Positions 46,413 through 56,840 of a stretch of DNA of 64,000 nucleotides are shown one piece after another. Location: assembly GCF_000832065.1 (NCBI RefSeq), contig NZ_JXQM01000007.1:62001-126000 (forward strand), given 5' to 3'. Made by a program: the position numbers and the translations under genes. Position 1 is the stretch's first letter. Every line of letters starts with the position of its first letter. Under the pieces are notes generated by a model. The model was not told where the DNA came from. It made no database searches and saw only the letters and a list, made by a program, of their open reading frames with translations. This DNA is from Nitrosospira sp. NpAV. GTDB lineage: Bacteria > Pseudomonadota > Gammaproteobacteria > Burkholderiales > Nitrosomonadaceae.

Positions 46413-47735
46413 ATGATCCCAGTTAAATCATTCCGTGAGCGGCGGCGGCATTTGGCATCCCAGATGCAAAAGGGCGTTGCCATCATTCCCACTGCGCCGG
46501 AACAGGTGCGGAATCGCGACGCATATTTTCCCTATCGTTTCGACAGCTATTTTTATTACCTGACGGGCTTTCGCGAACCGGAGGCGGTGCTGGTGATTGT
46601 GGCGGAGAGCGATGAAAAAGAATCCAAACATATCCTTTTCTGCCGCGACAAAGATCTGGAGCGGGAAATCTGGGATGGTTTCCGCTATGGCCCCGGGGCT
46701 GCGCGAGAAATATTCGATTTCGATGAGGCATACCCTATTTTCAGGCTGGACGACATGCTGCCGAGCCTGCTGGCAAACCACTCTACCGTGTTTTGCTCGT
46801 TGGGACACGATACCGCATGGGATACGCGTGTGACCGGCTGGATCAATCAGGTACGGCAACAGGCGCGCAGCGGGGTCACCGCGCCCGCCAGAATTGATGA
46901 TGTCCGGCCCTTGCTGGATGAGATGCGTCTATTCAAAAGCGCGGAAGAGCTTCAGGTCATGCGCCGCGCGGCCGAGATTTCCAGTGGCGCCCATCGCCGC
47001 GCAATGCGGGAAACCCGGCCCGGTATGAGCGAATATGAAGTGGAGGCTGGGTTGCTGCACGAGTTCCGCCGTCATGGCGCGCAAGCACCCGCCTATACAT
47101 CTATCGTTGCAGGCGGCGCCAATGCCTGTGTATTGCATTATGTCGAGAACAATGCCTGTCTGAATAGCGGCGATTTGTTACTCATCGACGCCGGCTGCGA
47201 GGTGGATGGTTATGCATCCGACATTACGCGTACATTCCCGGTGGATGGAAAATTCAGTTCGGCGCAAAAGGATTTGTATCAACTGGTGCTGTCGGCGCAG
47301 GCGGCGGCGATAAGCGCGGTGCAGCCAGGCAATTCCTGGGATGCGCCGCATGAAGCGGCACTGCGGGTGCTGGTCCAGGGTTTTATAGATTTAGGTCTGT
47401 GCCAGGGTAGCCTGGATACAGTCATACAATCGGAAGACTATAAGCGCTTTTACATGCATCGCACCGGTCACTGGCTGGGACTCGATGTGCACGACCCAGG
47501 TGAATACAAGCGCGATGGGGAATGGCGTCCACTGCAACCGGGAATGACCCTGACGGTGGAACCGGGTTGCTACGTCCGCCCCGCGGATAATGTGCCTCGT
47601 CATTTCTGGGATATCGGCGTGCGTATCGAAGATGATGTGGCGGTAACAGAAACCGGATGCGAAGTATTGACGCCGGCTGCCCCCAAGACGGTGGTGGAGA
47701 TTGAAGAATTGATGCAGGAAAGGAAAGATCAATAG
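46413..47735 (+). CDS. pepP: Xaa-Pro aminopeptidase
   Basis: Metallopeptidase releasing N-terminal residues before proline. About 440 residues; an N-terminal creatinase-like domain (KSFRERRRHLASQMQ, AYFPYRFDSYFYYLTGF) and a pita-bread catalytic domain with the five metal ligands in DAGCEVDGYASDITRTFP (two Asp), HRTGHWLGLDVHDPG (His), MTLTVEPGCYV (Glu) and GVRIEDDVAVTE (Glu). ATG 46413 is used; GTG 46410 is possible. It precedes a small membrane protein and ubiH, the order pepP-ubiH being common in proteobacteria. Confidence 0.96.
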   Translation: MIPVKSFRERRRHLASQMQKGVAIIPTAPEQVRNRDAYFPYRFDSYFYYLTGFREPEAVLVIVAESDEKESKHILFCRDKDLEREIWDGFRYGPGAAREIFDFDEAYPIFRLDDMLPSLLANHSTVFCSLGHDTAWDTRVTGWINQVRQQARSGVTAPARIDDVRPLLDEMRLFKSAEELQVMRRAAEISSGAHRRAMRETRPGMSEYEVEAGLLHEFRRHGAQAPAYTSIVAGGANACVLHYVENNACLNSGDLLLIDAGCEVDGYASDITRTFPVDGKFSSAQKDLYQLVLSAQAAAISAVQPGNSWDAPHEAALRVLVQGFIDLGLCQGSLDTVIQSEDYKRFYMHRTGHWLGLDVHDPGEYKRDGEWRPLQPGMTLTVEPGCYVRPADNVPRHFWDIGVRIEDDVAVTETGCEVLTPAAPKTVVEIEELMQERKDQ

Positions 47736-47757
47736 TCTAACTGCCGGATTCAGGATA

Positions 47758-48090
47758 ATGAATGAAGATAGAAAGATAGTCATAAGACGCATCATCCGGA
47801 ATGAGAAAACGGGCATGCCCGAAGAGGAGATTGTGCATGTGTCTCCTGGCAGCCGATGGGCGGCTTACCTGCTCCTTATTCCCGTATTGATTGCCATGGC
47901 TGTTTTGGGCGTTTTCTTCTTTACCGCTTTTCTTGCCTTATTCGCCATAGCCGCCGCTGGTATTTCATTTCGGTTATGGTGGCTGCGGCGTAAGTTACGT
48001 AAAGCCAGGGAAATGGAGGAAGGAGAATATGTGGTAATCGAGGATGCGGAAATTGTCGAAGAACGAACGGACAAACCACACACTAAATAA
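47758..48090 (+). CDS. small membrane protein between pepP and ubiH
   Basis: 110 residues. The charged N-terminus (about 1-33, including a KTGMPEEEIVHVSPGS stretch) is followed by a hydrophobic hairpin or one long membrane region (YLLLIPVLIAMAVLGVFFFTAFLALFAIAAAGI, about 37-69), then a basic segment (LRRKLRKARE) and an acidic tail. I do not recognise a family. It is 22 bases after pepP and 18 before ubiH, so it is almost certainly part of the pepP-ubiH operon. Confidence 0.75.
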   Translation: MNEDRKIVIRRIIRNEKTGMPEEEIVHVSPGSRWAAYLLLIPVLIAMAVLGVFFFTAFLALFAIAAAGISFRLWWLRRKLRKAREMEEGEYVVIEDAEIVEERTDKPHTK

Positions 48091-48108
48091 GCCCTAAATG
48101 TACGACAT

Positions 48109-49338
48109 ATGAGCCGCGAAAAAATCACGCTGAAGCACGAGTATGACCTTATCATTATTGGTGGTGGCCCGGTAGGCATGGCGCTGGCATTGGCATTGCG
48201 CGGCAGTGGCGTGTCCGCCCTGCTGCTGGAAGCGCGCGGGTTACCCGAGAAAACGGAAGACTCCCGTCCGTTGGCGTTGTCCCACGGCAGCCGGCTTATT
48301 TTAGAGCGTTTGGGCGTATGGAAGCCATTACCGGATGTTACGCCCATTACGACCATTCATATCTCCAATCGCGGGGGTTTCGGCCGAACCGTCATGACCG
48401 CCGACGATATTGGTGTGCCGGCTTTGGGTTATGTAATCAATCACCATGATGTATTCCGGTCCATGCATAAGGCGCTGAAAAAATGTGACGTCGATTATCT
48501 GACCGGGGCGCAGGTGACGCAATTGGAAACCGGAATTGAATCGGGGCGGATTGAATTTCAGCATGATGGAGTGGCGAAACAAGCCGTCGGCCGGCTGCTG
48601 GTGCTGGCGGATGGCGGCCGCCTCACTGCGAAAATCGACGGCGTGACCCAGCATGTGCATGACTATCAGCAATGGGCGGTTGTCGCGCGTATCAAAAGTG
48701 AGTGCGCTCCGAAAATAACCGGCCGTGGCGGGAGCGAATTCACGCGTTCTCCCGCTCAGGCAGGCGTGGCCTATGAACGTTTCACCCCGGATGGCCCGGT
48801 GGCACTCCTGCCTTCAGGCGAGTATTTTGCCTTGGTGTGGACCGTTTCTCCCTCAGCGGCCCAGGAGATTCTTGCTTTGGACGATGCGGCGTTTCTTGTC
48901 CGGTTACATGAGCATTTCGGCGATCGTCTCGGCAAACTCGTCGAGGCCGGTAAGCGTTCCGGCTTTCCTCTCGTGCTTAAATACGCCACCCCCGTCACGG
49001 CTTGCCGTGCGGTATTGATCGGCAATGCCGCACAAACGCTGCATCCGGTTGCCGGGCAAGGTTTTAATCTGGGTTTGCGTGATGCCTGGGAACTGGCTGA
49101 CGAAGTTATCTCGGCTCCCGCTGAGACAGGAACTCCCGCAATGCTTGCGAGATATCGTTACAGGCGCCGGATGGATAGCGGCGGCGGGCGGTTATTCACT
49201 GATTCCCTGGTGAAACTTTTTTCCAATGACGATCCTGTATTGGGAAGCGTGCGCAGCGTCGGGTTAAGTGCGCTGGATTGCCTTCCGCAAGCCAAGCGTT
49301 TCGTTGCCCGGCGCATGATGTTTGGTGCTAGAGGTTAA
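48109..49338 (+). CDS. ubiH: FAD-dependent ubiquinone hydroxylase (UbiH)
   Basis: Flavin monooxygenase that hydroxylates the ubiquinone precursor ring. 409 residues with the FAD-binding YDLIIIGGGPVGMALALAL near residue 13, the SRPLALSHGSRLILE motif typical of UbiH/COQ6 and the second FAD motif GNAAQTLHPVAGQGFNLGLRD, which in its GNAAQ form points to UbiH rather than UbiF or UbiI. It closes the pepP operon. Exact ring position hydroxylated is inferred from the family. Confidence 0.9.
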   Translation: MSREKITLKHEYDLIIIGGGPVGMALALALRGSGVSALLLEARGLPEKTEDSRPLALSHGSRLILERLGVWKPLPDVTPITTIHISNRGGFGRTVMTADDIGVPALGYVINHHDVFRSMHKALKKCDVDYLTGAQVTQLETGIESGRIEFQHDGVAKQAVGRLLVLADGGRLTAKIDGVTQHVHDYQQWAVVARIKSECAPKITGRGGSEFTRSPAQAGVAYERFTPDGPVALLPSGEYFALVWTVSPSAAQEILALDDAAFLVRLHEHFGDRLGKLVEAGKRSGFPLVLKYATPVTACRAVLIGNAAQTLHPVAGQGFNLGLRDAWELADEVISAPAETGTPAMLARYRYRRRMDSGGGRLFTDSLVKLFSNDDPVLGSVRSVGLSALDCLPQAKRFVARRMMFGARG

Positions 49339-49604
49339 CTCGTAAAAAATGTTTGTCGAGATGAAGCAGTGAGTTTCGCAATCAATTAAGTTTGTATATT
49401 TCCCCAAACCTCACGGGGGCTACAGTAAATATTAACTGGCGTCACCTGTAAAATCTTACATCTATCCATTGTCACCGCATAACGATACGCTTACGCGTAC
49501 TCGTCGCCAACGCGCTACGTGAATTTCAATAGCCTGTTAAAATAAAATTGTAACGCTTATCCTCCATCTCCCGGGTTAGCTCCCCACTATTTAAAAGTAG
49601 AAGC

Positions 49605-50618
49605 ATGCGGATCGGTCCTCATATTCTTAAAAACAATCTTATCGTCGCACCCATGGCGGGGGTGACCGATCGCCCCTTCCGGCAGTTATGCAAGAGTATG
49701 GGGGCGGGCATGGCTGTGTCGGAAATGGTATCGAGCAACTCCTTGTTGTGGGGTTCCGAAAAAACCCGGAGACGCGCCAATCATGAAGGAGAGGTTGATC
49801 CCATTTCGGTGCAAATTGCGGGTGCAGACCCGGCCATGATGGCTGAAGCCGCACGCTACAATGTGGCGCAAGGGGCACAGATCATAGATATCAATATGGG
49901 CTGTCCGGCCAAGAAAATCTGCAACGTAATGGCGGGCTCCGCATTGTTGCAGGATCAACCGCTGGTGGGAAAGATACTTGATGCCGTGGTGGGCGCGGTA
50001 AATGTTCCTGTCACGCTAAAGATCCGCACCGGTTGGGATACACAGCATAGAAATGCGCTGGCGGTGGCGAACATTGCCGAGAGCGCGGGGGTCCAGGCGC
50101 TGGCTATTCATGGACGTACCCGCGCTTGCGCTTATGCGGGGCATGCCGAGTACGACACCATCGCCGAGGTAAAGGCTGTGGTGAAAATTCCGGTCATCGC
50201 CAACGGCGATATCACTACGCCTGAAGAGGCAAGGCGGGTACTCGACTACACCGGGGCCGATGCCGTCATGATCGGCCGCGCTGCCCAGGGCCGGCCATGG
50301 ATATTTCGTGAGATCAGCCACTATCTCGCCACCGGCAAGCATCTCCAGCTACCGGAAGTGAGTGAGATCCATCGAGTGCTCATCAAGCATTTGCATGAGC
50401 TATATGATTTTTACGGTGAGTATTCCGGTGTGCGCGTCGCCCGCAAGCATATCTCCTGGTATACCAAAGGTCTGGTCGGCTCTGCTGTATTTCGTCATGC
50501 AATGAATCAATTGCAAACGACAGATCAGCAGGTGCTGGCGGTTAACGAATTTTTTAGTGAGCTTGCCGGCCACGGCCGGCGCTTGACTTACGTTGAGCCC
50601 GAGGAGTTGGTCGCATGA
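49605..50618 (+). CDS. dusB: tRNA-dihydrouridine synthase B
   Basis: FMN-dependent reductase of specific uridines in tRNA. 337 residues with VAPMAGVTDRPFRQLCKSMGAG, the FMN region DINMGCPAKKICNVMAGSALL with the catalytic cysteine, LKIRTGWD, AIHGRTRACAYAGHAEYD and VIANGDITTPEEAR. The stop overlaps the fis start (ATGA), as in many proteobacteria, so the pair is coupled. Confidence 0.96.
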   Translation: MRIGPHILKNNLIVAPMAGVTDRPFRQLCKSMGAGMAVSEMVSSNSLLWGSEKTRRRANHEGEVDPISVQIAGADPAMMAEAARYNVAQGAQIIDINMGCPAKKICNVMAGSALLQDQPLVGKILDAVVGAVNVPVTLKIRTGWDTQHRNALAVANIAESAGVQALAIHGRTRACAYAGHAEYDTIAEVKAVVKIPVIANGDITTPEEARRVLDYTGADAVMIGRAAQGRPWIFREISHYLATGKHLQLPEVSEIHRVLIKHLHELYDFYGEYSGVRVARKHISWYTKGLVGSAVFRHAMNQLQTTDQQVLAVNEFFSELAGHGRRLTYVEPEELVA

Positions 50619-50857
50619 GCATTATTAACGAGAACGAAATCGCCCGCTGCGTGCGCGAAGCGGTGAACGGTTATTTCAACGATCTGGATGGTGAAAAGCC
50701 TCATGCCATCTACGAAATGGTAATACATAGCGTGGAGAAGCCCTTGATCGAACTGGTGATGAACCACGCCAAGGGAAATCAGACGCGTGCCGCCGAGTTG
50801 CTCGGTATCAATCGCAATACGCTGCGCAATAAAATGAAGCAGTATCAGATCAAATAG
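50615..50857 (+). CDS. fis: Fis family DNA-binding protein
   Basis: Nucleoid-associated regulator. 80 residues; the C-terminal helix-turn-helix reads LIELVMNHAKGNQTRAAELL then GINRNTLRNKMKQYQI, a classical Fis domain. Shorter than enteric Fis (98), as usual in betaproteobacteria, where the N-terminal activation hairpin is reduced. The link to dusB is the ancestral arrangement. Confidence 0.95.
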   Translation: MSIINENEIARCVREAVNGYFNDLDGEKPHAIYEMVIHSVEKPLIELVMNHAKGNQTRAAELLGINRNTLRNKMKQYQIK

Positions 50858-51021
50858 GCCATGTAGCCTAGCCCGGTACGATAGTGCGAGGATCTGTGGA
50901 TAGGTCGGGCGGTACATTCGGCTATAATCCTGATCCGGCGGTGGGTTGCCTGCTTGCCGGTTTAGTAATTTAAGTTGTAAAAATTTTCATCTGACTAGCG
51001 GATTCAGGATAATTCTAATAA

Positions 51022-52593
51022 ATGACGATTAAACAAGCCCTCATCAGCGTTTCCGAAAAAACCGGAATTGTCGAGTTTGCGCGTGAGTTGCGCCGCCTGG
51101 GAGTGATCATTCTTTCCACCGGCGGTACCGCCAAGCTGCTGAAGGATGCCGGCCTGACCGTTACCGAAGTAAGCGATTACACCGGCTTTCCCGAGATGCT
51201 CGACGGGCGGGTAAAAACCCTGCATCCGAAAATCCATGCGGGCATCCTGGCGCGGAAGGACGCGCCCGAACACATGGTGGCGATGGAAAAGGCGGGGATT
51301 TCCGGCATTGAGCTGGTGGTGGTGAATCTTTATCCCTTCAGCCAAACCGTGGCCCGTTCCGATTGCAGCCTGGAAGAGGCCATCGAGAATATTGATATCG
51401 GCGGTCCCACCATGGTGCGAGCCGCGGCAAAGAACTATAAGAGCGTGACGATCGTTACCGATCCGGAGGATTATGCGCCACTGTTGGAGGAGATGAAATC
51501 CACCGGCGGCGCAGTGAGGCAGGAAGTCCGTTTCCAGCTTGCCTGCAAGGCCTTCTCGCATACCGCTGCCTACGATAGCGCCATCAGCAATTATCTTACT
51601 TCGATCGATCCGAAGGATGAGCAACGTGGACAGCGCCAGGCGTTTCCCGAGCGCCTCAATCTTAATTTCAGCATTGGCCAGCATTTGCGTTACGGTGAAA
51701 ATCCCCATCAGCAGGCGGCCTTTTATCGCGACCTCGCGCCCGCCCCCGGCAGCCTTGCCAGCTACACTCAATTGCAGGGTAAGGAATTGTCGTACAACAA
51801 TATCGCCGATGCCGATGCTGCTTGGGAATGTGTCAAGACGTTTGATTCCCCTGCCTGTGTCATCATCAAGCATGCCAACCCCTGCGGCGTGGCTGTGGCC
51901 GATACACCACTTGCGGCTTATCAGCTGGCGTTTGCCACTGATCCCACTTCCGCTTTTGGCGGCATCATCGCTTTCAATCGCGCGCTCGACGGCGCCGCGG
52001 CCGAGGCGGTGATCAAGCAGTTTGTCGAAGTGATCATCGCGCCGGAATTAAGCGACGACGCAAAACAGATTCTCGCCCGAAAAACTAACGTGCGCGTGCT
52101 GACCTTGCCGCTCCAGGCGGGAGGCAATGCTTTCGACTTCAAGCGCGTGGGCGGCGGATTGCTGGTGCAAACGCCGGATAACCTCAACGTCGCCGCGGCG
52201 CAACTGAAAGTCGTGACCAAGATACAACCGACGCCGCAGCAGTTGCAGGATCTGTTGTTTGCGTGGCGCGTGGCGAAGTTCGTCAAATCCAATGCTATCG
52301 TGTATTGCGCCCATGGCCAGACGCTGGGCGTAGGCGCGGGACAGATGAGCCGTGTGGATAGCGCCCGCATTGCTTCCATCAAAGCGCAGAATGCAGGACT
52401 CGCGCTCACCGGTTCGGTCGTTGCCTCGGATGCATTTTTCCCGTTCCGCGATGGACTGGATGTCGTCGTTCAGGCGGGTGCGAAGGCGGTCATCCAGCCT
52501 GGCGGCAGTGTGCGCGATGAAGAAGTGATTGCCGCCGCGGATGAGCAGGGCGTGGCGATGGTATTGACCGGCGCGCGGCACTTCAGACATTGA
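51022..52593 (+). CDS. purH: bifunctional AICAR transformylase/IMP cyclohydrolase
   Basis: Last two steps of de novo purine synthesis, AICAR to FAICAR to IMP. 523 residues: N-terminal MGS-like cyclohydrolase domain ([48 protein letters not shown]) and C-terminal transformylase domain ([40 protein letters not shown]). It follows fis by about 160 bases and precedes purD. Confidence 0.97.
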   Translation: MTIKQALISVSEKTGIVEFARELRRLGVIILSTGGTAKLLKDAGLTVTEVSDYTGFPEMLDGRVKTLHPKIHAGILARKDAPEHMVAMEKAGISGIELVVVNLYPFSQTVARSDCSLEEAIENIDIGGPTMVRAAAKNYKSVTIVTDPEDYAPLLEEMKSTGGAVRQEVRFQLACKAFSHTAAYDSAISNYLTSIDPKDEQRGQRQAFPERLNLNFSIGQHLRYGENPHQQAAFYRDLAPAPGSLASYTQLQGKELSYNNIADADAAWECVKTFDSPACVIIKHANPCGVAVADTPLAAYQLAFATDPTSAFGGIIAFNRALDGAAAEAVIKQFVEVIIAPELSDDAKQILARKTNVRVLTLPLQAGGNAFDFKRVGGGLLVQTPDNLNVAAAQLKVVTKIQPTPQQLQDLLFAWRVAKFVKSNAIVYCAHGQTLGVGAGQMSRVDSARIASIKAQNAGLALTGSVVASDAFFPFRDGLDVVVQAGAKAVIQPGGSVRDEEVIAAADEQGVAMVLTGARHFRH

Positions 52594-52691
52594 GGCGCTG
52601 GGAGTGGTGTGCCTGGTATTGCGAAGACCACCACTAAAGTCCAGGACCGCGAAGCGGATGCTCGCAAAACTTGAATGTAGAGACACCTGAT

Positions 52692-54002
52692 ATGAAACTA
52701 CTTGTAATTGGCGGCGGCGGCAGGGAGCATGCGATAGCATGGAGACTGCTCCAGGCGGCGCGTGTCACGCGTCCCATAAAGGTGTTTATCGCCCCCGGCA
52801 ACGCCGGCACGTCGCTGGAAAGCGACTTTGAGAATCTTTCCATTACCGGGATTCCCGAATTGGTGGAATTCGCCAAAAAGGAGTCCATCGCGTTCACCAT
52901 CGTCGGGCCGGAGGCTCCCCTGGCGGCGGGCGTCGTGGATGCTTTCCGCGCGGCGGGCCAGAAGATTTTCGGTCCCACCCGGCAGGCCGCGCAACTGGAA
53001 ACGTCTAAGGGTTTTGCCAAGGCTTTCATGCAGCGTCACGGTATTCCTACCGCTTCTTATGCCAGCTTCAGTTCCGCTGCCGAAGCCCATCATTATGTGG
53101 ATCAGACAGGTGCACCTATCGTCATCAAGGCCGATGGCCTTGCGGCGGGCAAAGGGGTGGTGGTTGCCACGACGCTGGCGGAGGCCCACGCCGCCGTAGA
53201 CGCGATGCTGGTTGAAAATCGCGTGGGGGATGCGGGTGCCGGGATCGTGATCGAGGAATTTCTGGAAGGCGAGGAGGCGAGTTTCATCGTCATGGCTGAT
53301 GGCCGCCATGTGTTGCCGCTTGCCACCAGTCAGGATCACAAACGCCTCAAAGAAGGTGATCAAGGGCCCAATACCGGGGGCATGGGCGCGTATTCTCCCG
53401 CACCCGTCATCACGCCCAAGCTGCATGCCAAGATAATGCGTGAAGTGATCCAGGCGACGATCAACGGCCTGGAGCAGGAAGGCGAGAAATACACCGGGTT
53501 TCTTTATGCCGGGTTGATGATAGCGCCGGATGGCGGCGTAAAGGTACTGGAGTTCAATTGCCGCATGGGCGATCCGGAAGCGGAAGTCATCATGCTGCGG
53601 CTGAAAAGCGATCTGGTAACGCTGATGGAACACGCCATGAACGGAACGCTCGACAAGATAGAGGCGGAATGGGATCGCCGCACCGCCCTGGGTGTAGTAA
53701 TGGCAGCCCCAGGTTATCCGGACACGCCGCGTAAGGGAGACGTGATTCATGGTTTGGCGGAACTCCCATCCATGGCGCTACCGGAAAAAGATTTTTGCGT
53801 GTTCCATGCAGGCACGGCTCTGGGGGGGGAAAACGGCAAGGAAATCGTGACTGCGGGTGGGCGTGTATTATGTGTTACCGCGCTGGGGGATAGCGTGAAG
53901 ATGGCGCAGCGCCGCGCCTATGACGTTGCCGAGCAAATTCACTTCAACGGTTGTCAGATGCGCCACGACATCGGGTATCGCGCTATCAACCAACGAAAAT
54001 AG
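52692..54002 (+). CDS. purD: phosphoribosylamine-glycine ligase
   Basis: ATP-grasp enzyme making glycinamide ribonucleotide in purine synthesis. 436 residues from ATG 52692: [79 protein letters not shown] and [15 protein letters not shown] few extra upstream codons (from 52671) are not conserved. It lies 98 bases after purH, the common purH-purD pair. Confidence 0.97.
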   Translation: MKLLVIGGGGREHAIAWRLLQAARVTRPIKVFIAPGNAGTSLESDFENLSITGIPELVEFAKKESIAFTIVGPEAPLAAGVVDAFRAAGQKIFGPTRQAAQLETSKGFAKAFMQRHGIPTASYASFSSAAEAHHYVDQTGAPIVIKADGLAAGKGVVVATTLAEAHAAVDAMLVENRVGDAGAGIVIEEFLEGEEASFIVMADGRHVLPLATSQDHKRLKEGDQGPNTGGMGAYSPAPVITPKLHAKIMREVIQATINGLEQEGEKYTGFLYAGLMIAPDGGVKVLEFNCRMGDPEAEVIMLRLKSDLVTLMEHAMNGTLDKIEAEWDRRTALGVVMAAPGYPDTPRKGDVIHGLAELPSMALPEKDFCVFHAGTALGGENGKEIVTAGGRVLCVTALGDSVKMAQRRAYDVAEQIHFNGCQMRHDIGYRAINQRK

Positions 54003-54052
54003 TGAATCTGTAGTGCGTAGCCTGTAGGGCGGGATGGGGATCGGGAGTTTGC

Positions 54053-54952
54053 ATGGATACAACGCAGCAAGTTAAAGAATTTTTCACCGGACTTCAGCAA
54101 CGCATTGTCGCGCGTCTGGAAGAGGTGGATGGCAAATGTTTTCGCCGCGATCCATGGGAACGTCCCGAAGGCGGTGGTGGATTAAGCTGTGTGATGGAAG
54201 AGGGCAACGTACTTGAGCGTGGCGGAGTGAATTACTCACACGTGTTCGGTGGCGGGCTGCCCGCCTCGGCCACCGCCGCCCGGCCTGAACTGTCGGGACG
54301 TTCGTTCGAGGCAATGGGCGTGTCGCTGGTGCTGCATCCGCGCAATCCTTATGCACCTACGGTGCACCTGAATGTCCGTTACCTGGAAGCGCATAAGGAG
54401 GGGGCCGAGCCGGTCTGGTGGTTCGGCGGCGGAATGGACCTGACGCCTTACTATGGGTTTGAAGAAGACGCCATACACTTTCACCGGACTTGTAAAGATG
54501 CACTGCAACCGTTCGGTGGCGACCATCATGCACGCTTCAAGAAATGGTGCGACGAGTATTTTTATCTGAGGCACCGCAAGGAGCCGCGCGGCATAGGCGG
54601 TATTTTTTTTGATGATTTGAGCAAACCGGATTTCGATACCTGTTTCAATCTGACTAAAAGTGTCGGCGATCATTTCCTCCCTGCCTACGTGCCGCTACTG
54701 GAGCGGCACCTCAATACGCCCTATGGTGAACCTGAACGCGACTTCCAGGCCTATCGCCGGGGCCGCTATGTGGAATTCAATCTGGTGTGGGATCGTGGCA
54801 CTCTGTTCGGCTTGCAATCGGGCGGACGTACCGAATCCATTCTGATGTCGTTGCCGCCCATCGTGAAATGGCGCTATGACTGGAAACCCGAGGCTGGCAC
54901 CCCTGAAGATAAGCTCTATACGGATTTTCTGATTGGCAAGGACTGGGTGTGA
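54053..54952 (+). CDS. hemF: oxygen-dependent coproporphyrinogen III oxidase
   Basis: Converts coproporphyrinogen III to protoporphyrinogen IX using O2 in heme synthesis. 299 residues with [60 protein letters not shown], the catalytic [16 protein letters not shown] and [27 protein letters not shown]. Family length. It is an aerobic-only enzyme, fitting an aerobic lifestyle. It follows purD by about 50 bases. Confidence 0.97.
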   Translation: MDTTQQVKEFFTGLQQRIVARLEEVDGKCFRRDPWERPEGGGGLSCVMEEGNVLERGGVNYSHVFGGGLPASATAARPELSGRSFEAMGVSLVLHPRNPYAPTVHLNVRYLEAHKEGAEPVWWFGGGMDLTPYYGFEEDAIHFHRTCKDALQPFGGDHHARFKKWCDEYFYLRHRKEPRGIGGIFFDDLSKPDFDTCFNLTKSVGDHFLPAYVPLLERHLNTPYGEPERDFQAYRRGRYVEFNLVWDRGTLFGLQSGGRTESILMSLPPIVKWRYDWKPEAGTPEDKLYTDFLIGKDWV

Positions 54953-55087
54953 AGGGCTTGAGCCTCGGTAATGCTTATAAGTGCAATTGTCTACCGAAAT
55001 ACCCCCGGAATTACCACATCATTGCCAATGCTTCAGAAACCTCAATATTATGCCACCGCTTTTTGTTATAAAATACGCGTAATAATC

Positions 55088-55163
<76 letters not shown>

Positions 55164-55278
55164 ATTAGGTGTTTCAACAAGTCCCAAGAAGTCCCCGCCA
55201 CCACCTTCGGGCTGGCTTTCTCGTCGTCGGTCATTTCGACCCCCTTTAGGAGTTTTAGGCCTCCCACTGCAGCATTAC

Positions 55279-55644
55279 TTAATCCCCCGCAGCGCCTGGT
55301 AGCGTTGATGGACTTGCCCCCATCCCCGGAGTTCGCCCAGATGCGTTGGAGCCGGAAGTACTTGGCGGACCCTTTTTACTAGGGGGAGTGACGCCACCTG
55401 GATCGCTAGCGGAGCCACCTAATCCTGGCACGCTGCCATTTCCTCCTGCACTGCCCCCCGCTTTTCTTGCCGTACCAGCAGATGCACCAGCGCCAGCGGT
55501 TTCTACCGCGGATCCACCAGAAGTTACCCCAGCTTCAGCCGCCCTTGGGGCTCCAGCAGTGCCTTCTTGCGTGTAAACAAAGCCGACCAATCCACCCAGT
55601 AAACCAACGATGATCCAATCCTTCGAAATAGATTTAATGCTCAT
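55279..55644 (-). CDS. membrane-anchored Ala/Gly/Ser-rich protein
   Basis: 121 residues. An N-terminal hydrophobic segment (IIVGLLGGLVGFVYT, about 11-25) is followed by a low-complexity region made of Gly, Ala, Ser, Pro and Thr to the end. AGGAG lies six bases before ATG 55644, so translation is well supported. No family recognised. Such compositions occur in surface or phage-derived spacer proteins. It is read towards the tRNA-Ala. Confidence 0.6.
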   Translation of the reverse strand: MSIKSISKDWIIVGLLGGLVGFVYTQEGTAGAPRAAEAGVTSGGSAVETAGAGASAGTARKAGGSAGGNGSVPGLGGSASDPGGVTPPSKKGPPSTSGSNASGRTPGMGASPSTLPGAAGD

Positions 55645-56035
55645 GGGTCGCTCCTAATATTCGATTTAGCAGGGTTGCTGTATCAAATATTACTCCGCAG
55701 CCAAAAACAATCTGTGCGCTATTTCGCATTAGCAGGATGCTCCCTTACTCCACTTTAACGCCTCAATAATCGACCAAAAGCGATAACGATATTTTCCCTG
55801 CCTTCCAGTCATGCATTGGCATTTAACCGCACCAGGCCAAACACCGAGAACTTGATCAAAGTTTCTATAAAATTATTTTTTTATTTCTCAGTGTCTGGTA
55901 GCGTGTTAAGTGCCTGTGCGATATATTGCCCACCTATTTTCCGCAGAATATTTTCGCCCACGATGCCTTTTTATCTTTCTTGATATAAAGCTCAGCAGTG
56001 GATAGGATGCAAATTCTTTACAAAAAGAGGTGAGC
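55645..56035. other. 390-base stretch without a gene
   Basis: A/T-rich spacer between the Ala/Gly-rich protein gene and a gene remnant. I see no coding frame, tRNA or clear terminator. It presumably carries the promoter of the Ala/Gly-rich gene. Confidence 0.45.
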
Positions 56036-56260
56036 ATGAGCAACGAAGAAGAGAAAGGGGTTCAAGAGGCAAAATTCTTTTCCAAGTTCGTTGCAATTTC
56101 AGGTCTGCCATATAATCTCTCCACCATAGAAAAACGCCCCCCACACCTGAGCCCGACATTCTCTGTGTTCACAGATCCTATGGTTTGGATGCTGAAACGC
56201 GCTGCCGTGATGAGCGCGATAGGTTAATCACATCAAATTAATTGGCAATAAAAAACCCGC
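56036..56260 (+). pseudogene. broken gene of unknown function with a frameshift
   Basis: AGAGG precedes ATG 56036. The frame reads MSNEEEKGVQEAKFFSKFV and SGLPYNLSTIEKRPP, then loses character. In another frame from about 56140 the text becomes PPTPEPDILCVHRSYGLDAE, the natural continuation (ExPDILC is a pattern of small uncharacterised proteins with a nuclease-like start). One base change would join the two parts. The C-terminal part is missing. Not identifiable further. Confidence 0.45.
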
Positions 56261-56323
56261 CGAAGCGAGTTGATGATTATCTTGATCGTTCCGAGAATAT
56301 TAATCAATGAGGAGCTTTTTAAA

Positions 56324-56629
56324 TTGAAAAGAATCGCGCTTTTAGCAATCGCTTTATCCATTTTAAGTGGCTGCGCTGGGACTGGTTCTATTAGGGAGAC
56401 TTTGGTGACATCGGAAAGAGGTGTTAAAACTTATCTTTTAGCAAAGGATGTCGGTTCTCTATTAGGAGAAGCATACACAGTGAAGGGATTGAATGAGCGG
56501 TCTAAGGAATTGTGTCCCAATGGCTACACTGTAATGAATGAGGAAACCCACGAGGTGAAAAATTGGACAGGGAATCCTGTCGGCAGGGAAGAGGTTACGA
56601 GAAAAATCATGTGCTACAGTTCTGAATAG
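56324..56629 (+). CDS. small lipoprotein with probable TTG start
   Basis: About 101 residues. The N-terminus KRIALLAIALSILSGCAGTG is a lipoprotein signal with lipobox LSGC. The best start is TTG 56324, since GAGGAGC lies about seven bases upstream; an ATG start further upstream (56270) would put 18 residues before the signal. The mature part has two further cysteines (in LCPNGY and IMCYSS) that could form a disulfide. No family recognised. Confidence 0.65.
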   Translation: MKRIALLAIALSILSGCAGTGSIRETLVTSERGVKTYLLAKDVGSLLGEAYTVKGLNERSKELCPNGYTVMNEETHEVKNWTGNPVGREEVTRKIMCYSSE

Positions 56630-56647
56630 GCAAGCTAGCGTTAAGCT

Positions 56648-56791
56648 TTGCAATTGATAAAAGGCGAGGCAAAGGCAGTAATCCAGGACGTGGCTTCTTA
56701 TGAGGAAACGCAGGAGACGCTGGCGCTACTTAAGATTCTCGCACTTGGCAATCAGGAGATTGAAGCCGGGAAGGTCAAGCCGGGAGCCTGA
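56648..56791 (+). pseudogene. remnant of a Phd/YefM-type antitoxin
   Basis: The frame reads LQLIKGEAKAVIQDVASYEE followed by TQETLALLKILALGNQEIEA and GKVKPGA before a stop. This is the C-terminal half of a prevent-host-death family antitoxin, where the pattern GEAKAVIQD-YEET-ETLALLKIL is common. The N-terminal DNA-binding part and any toxin gene are missing, so it cannot function. Confidence 0.6.
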
Positions 56792-56840
56792 CGGCTCACC
56801 CCTCTGTACTCACCGTGACATCCGTCGTTTCGCCTCTACT

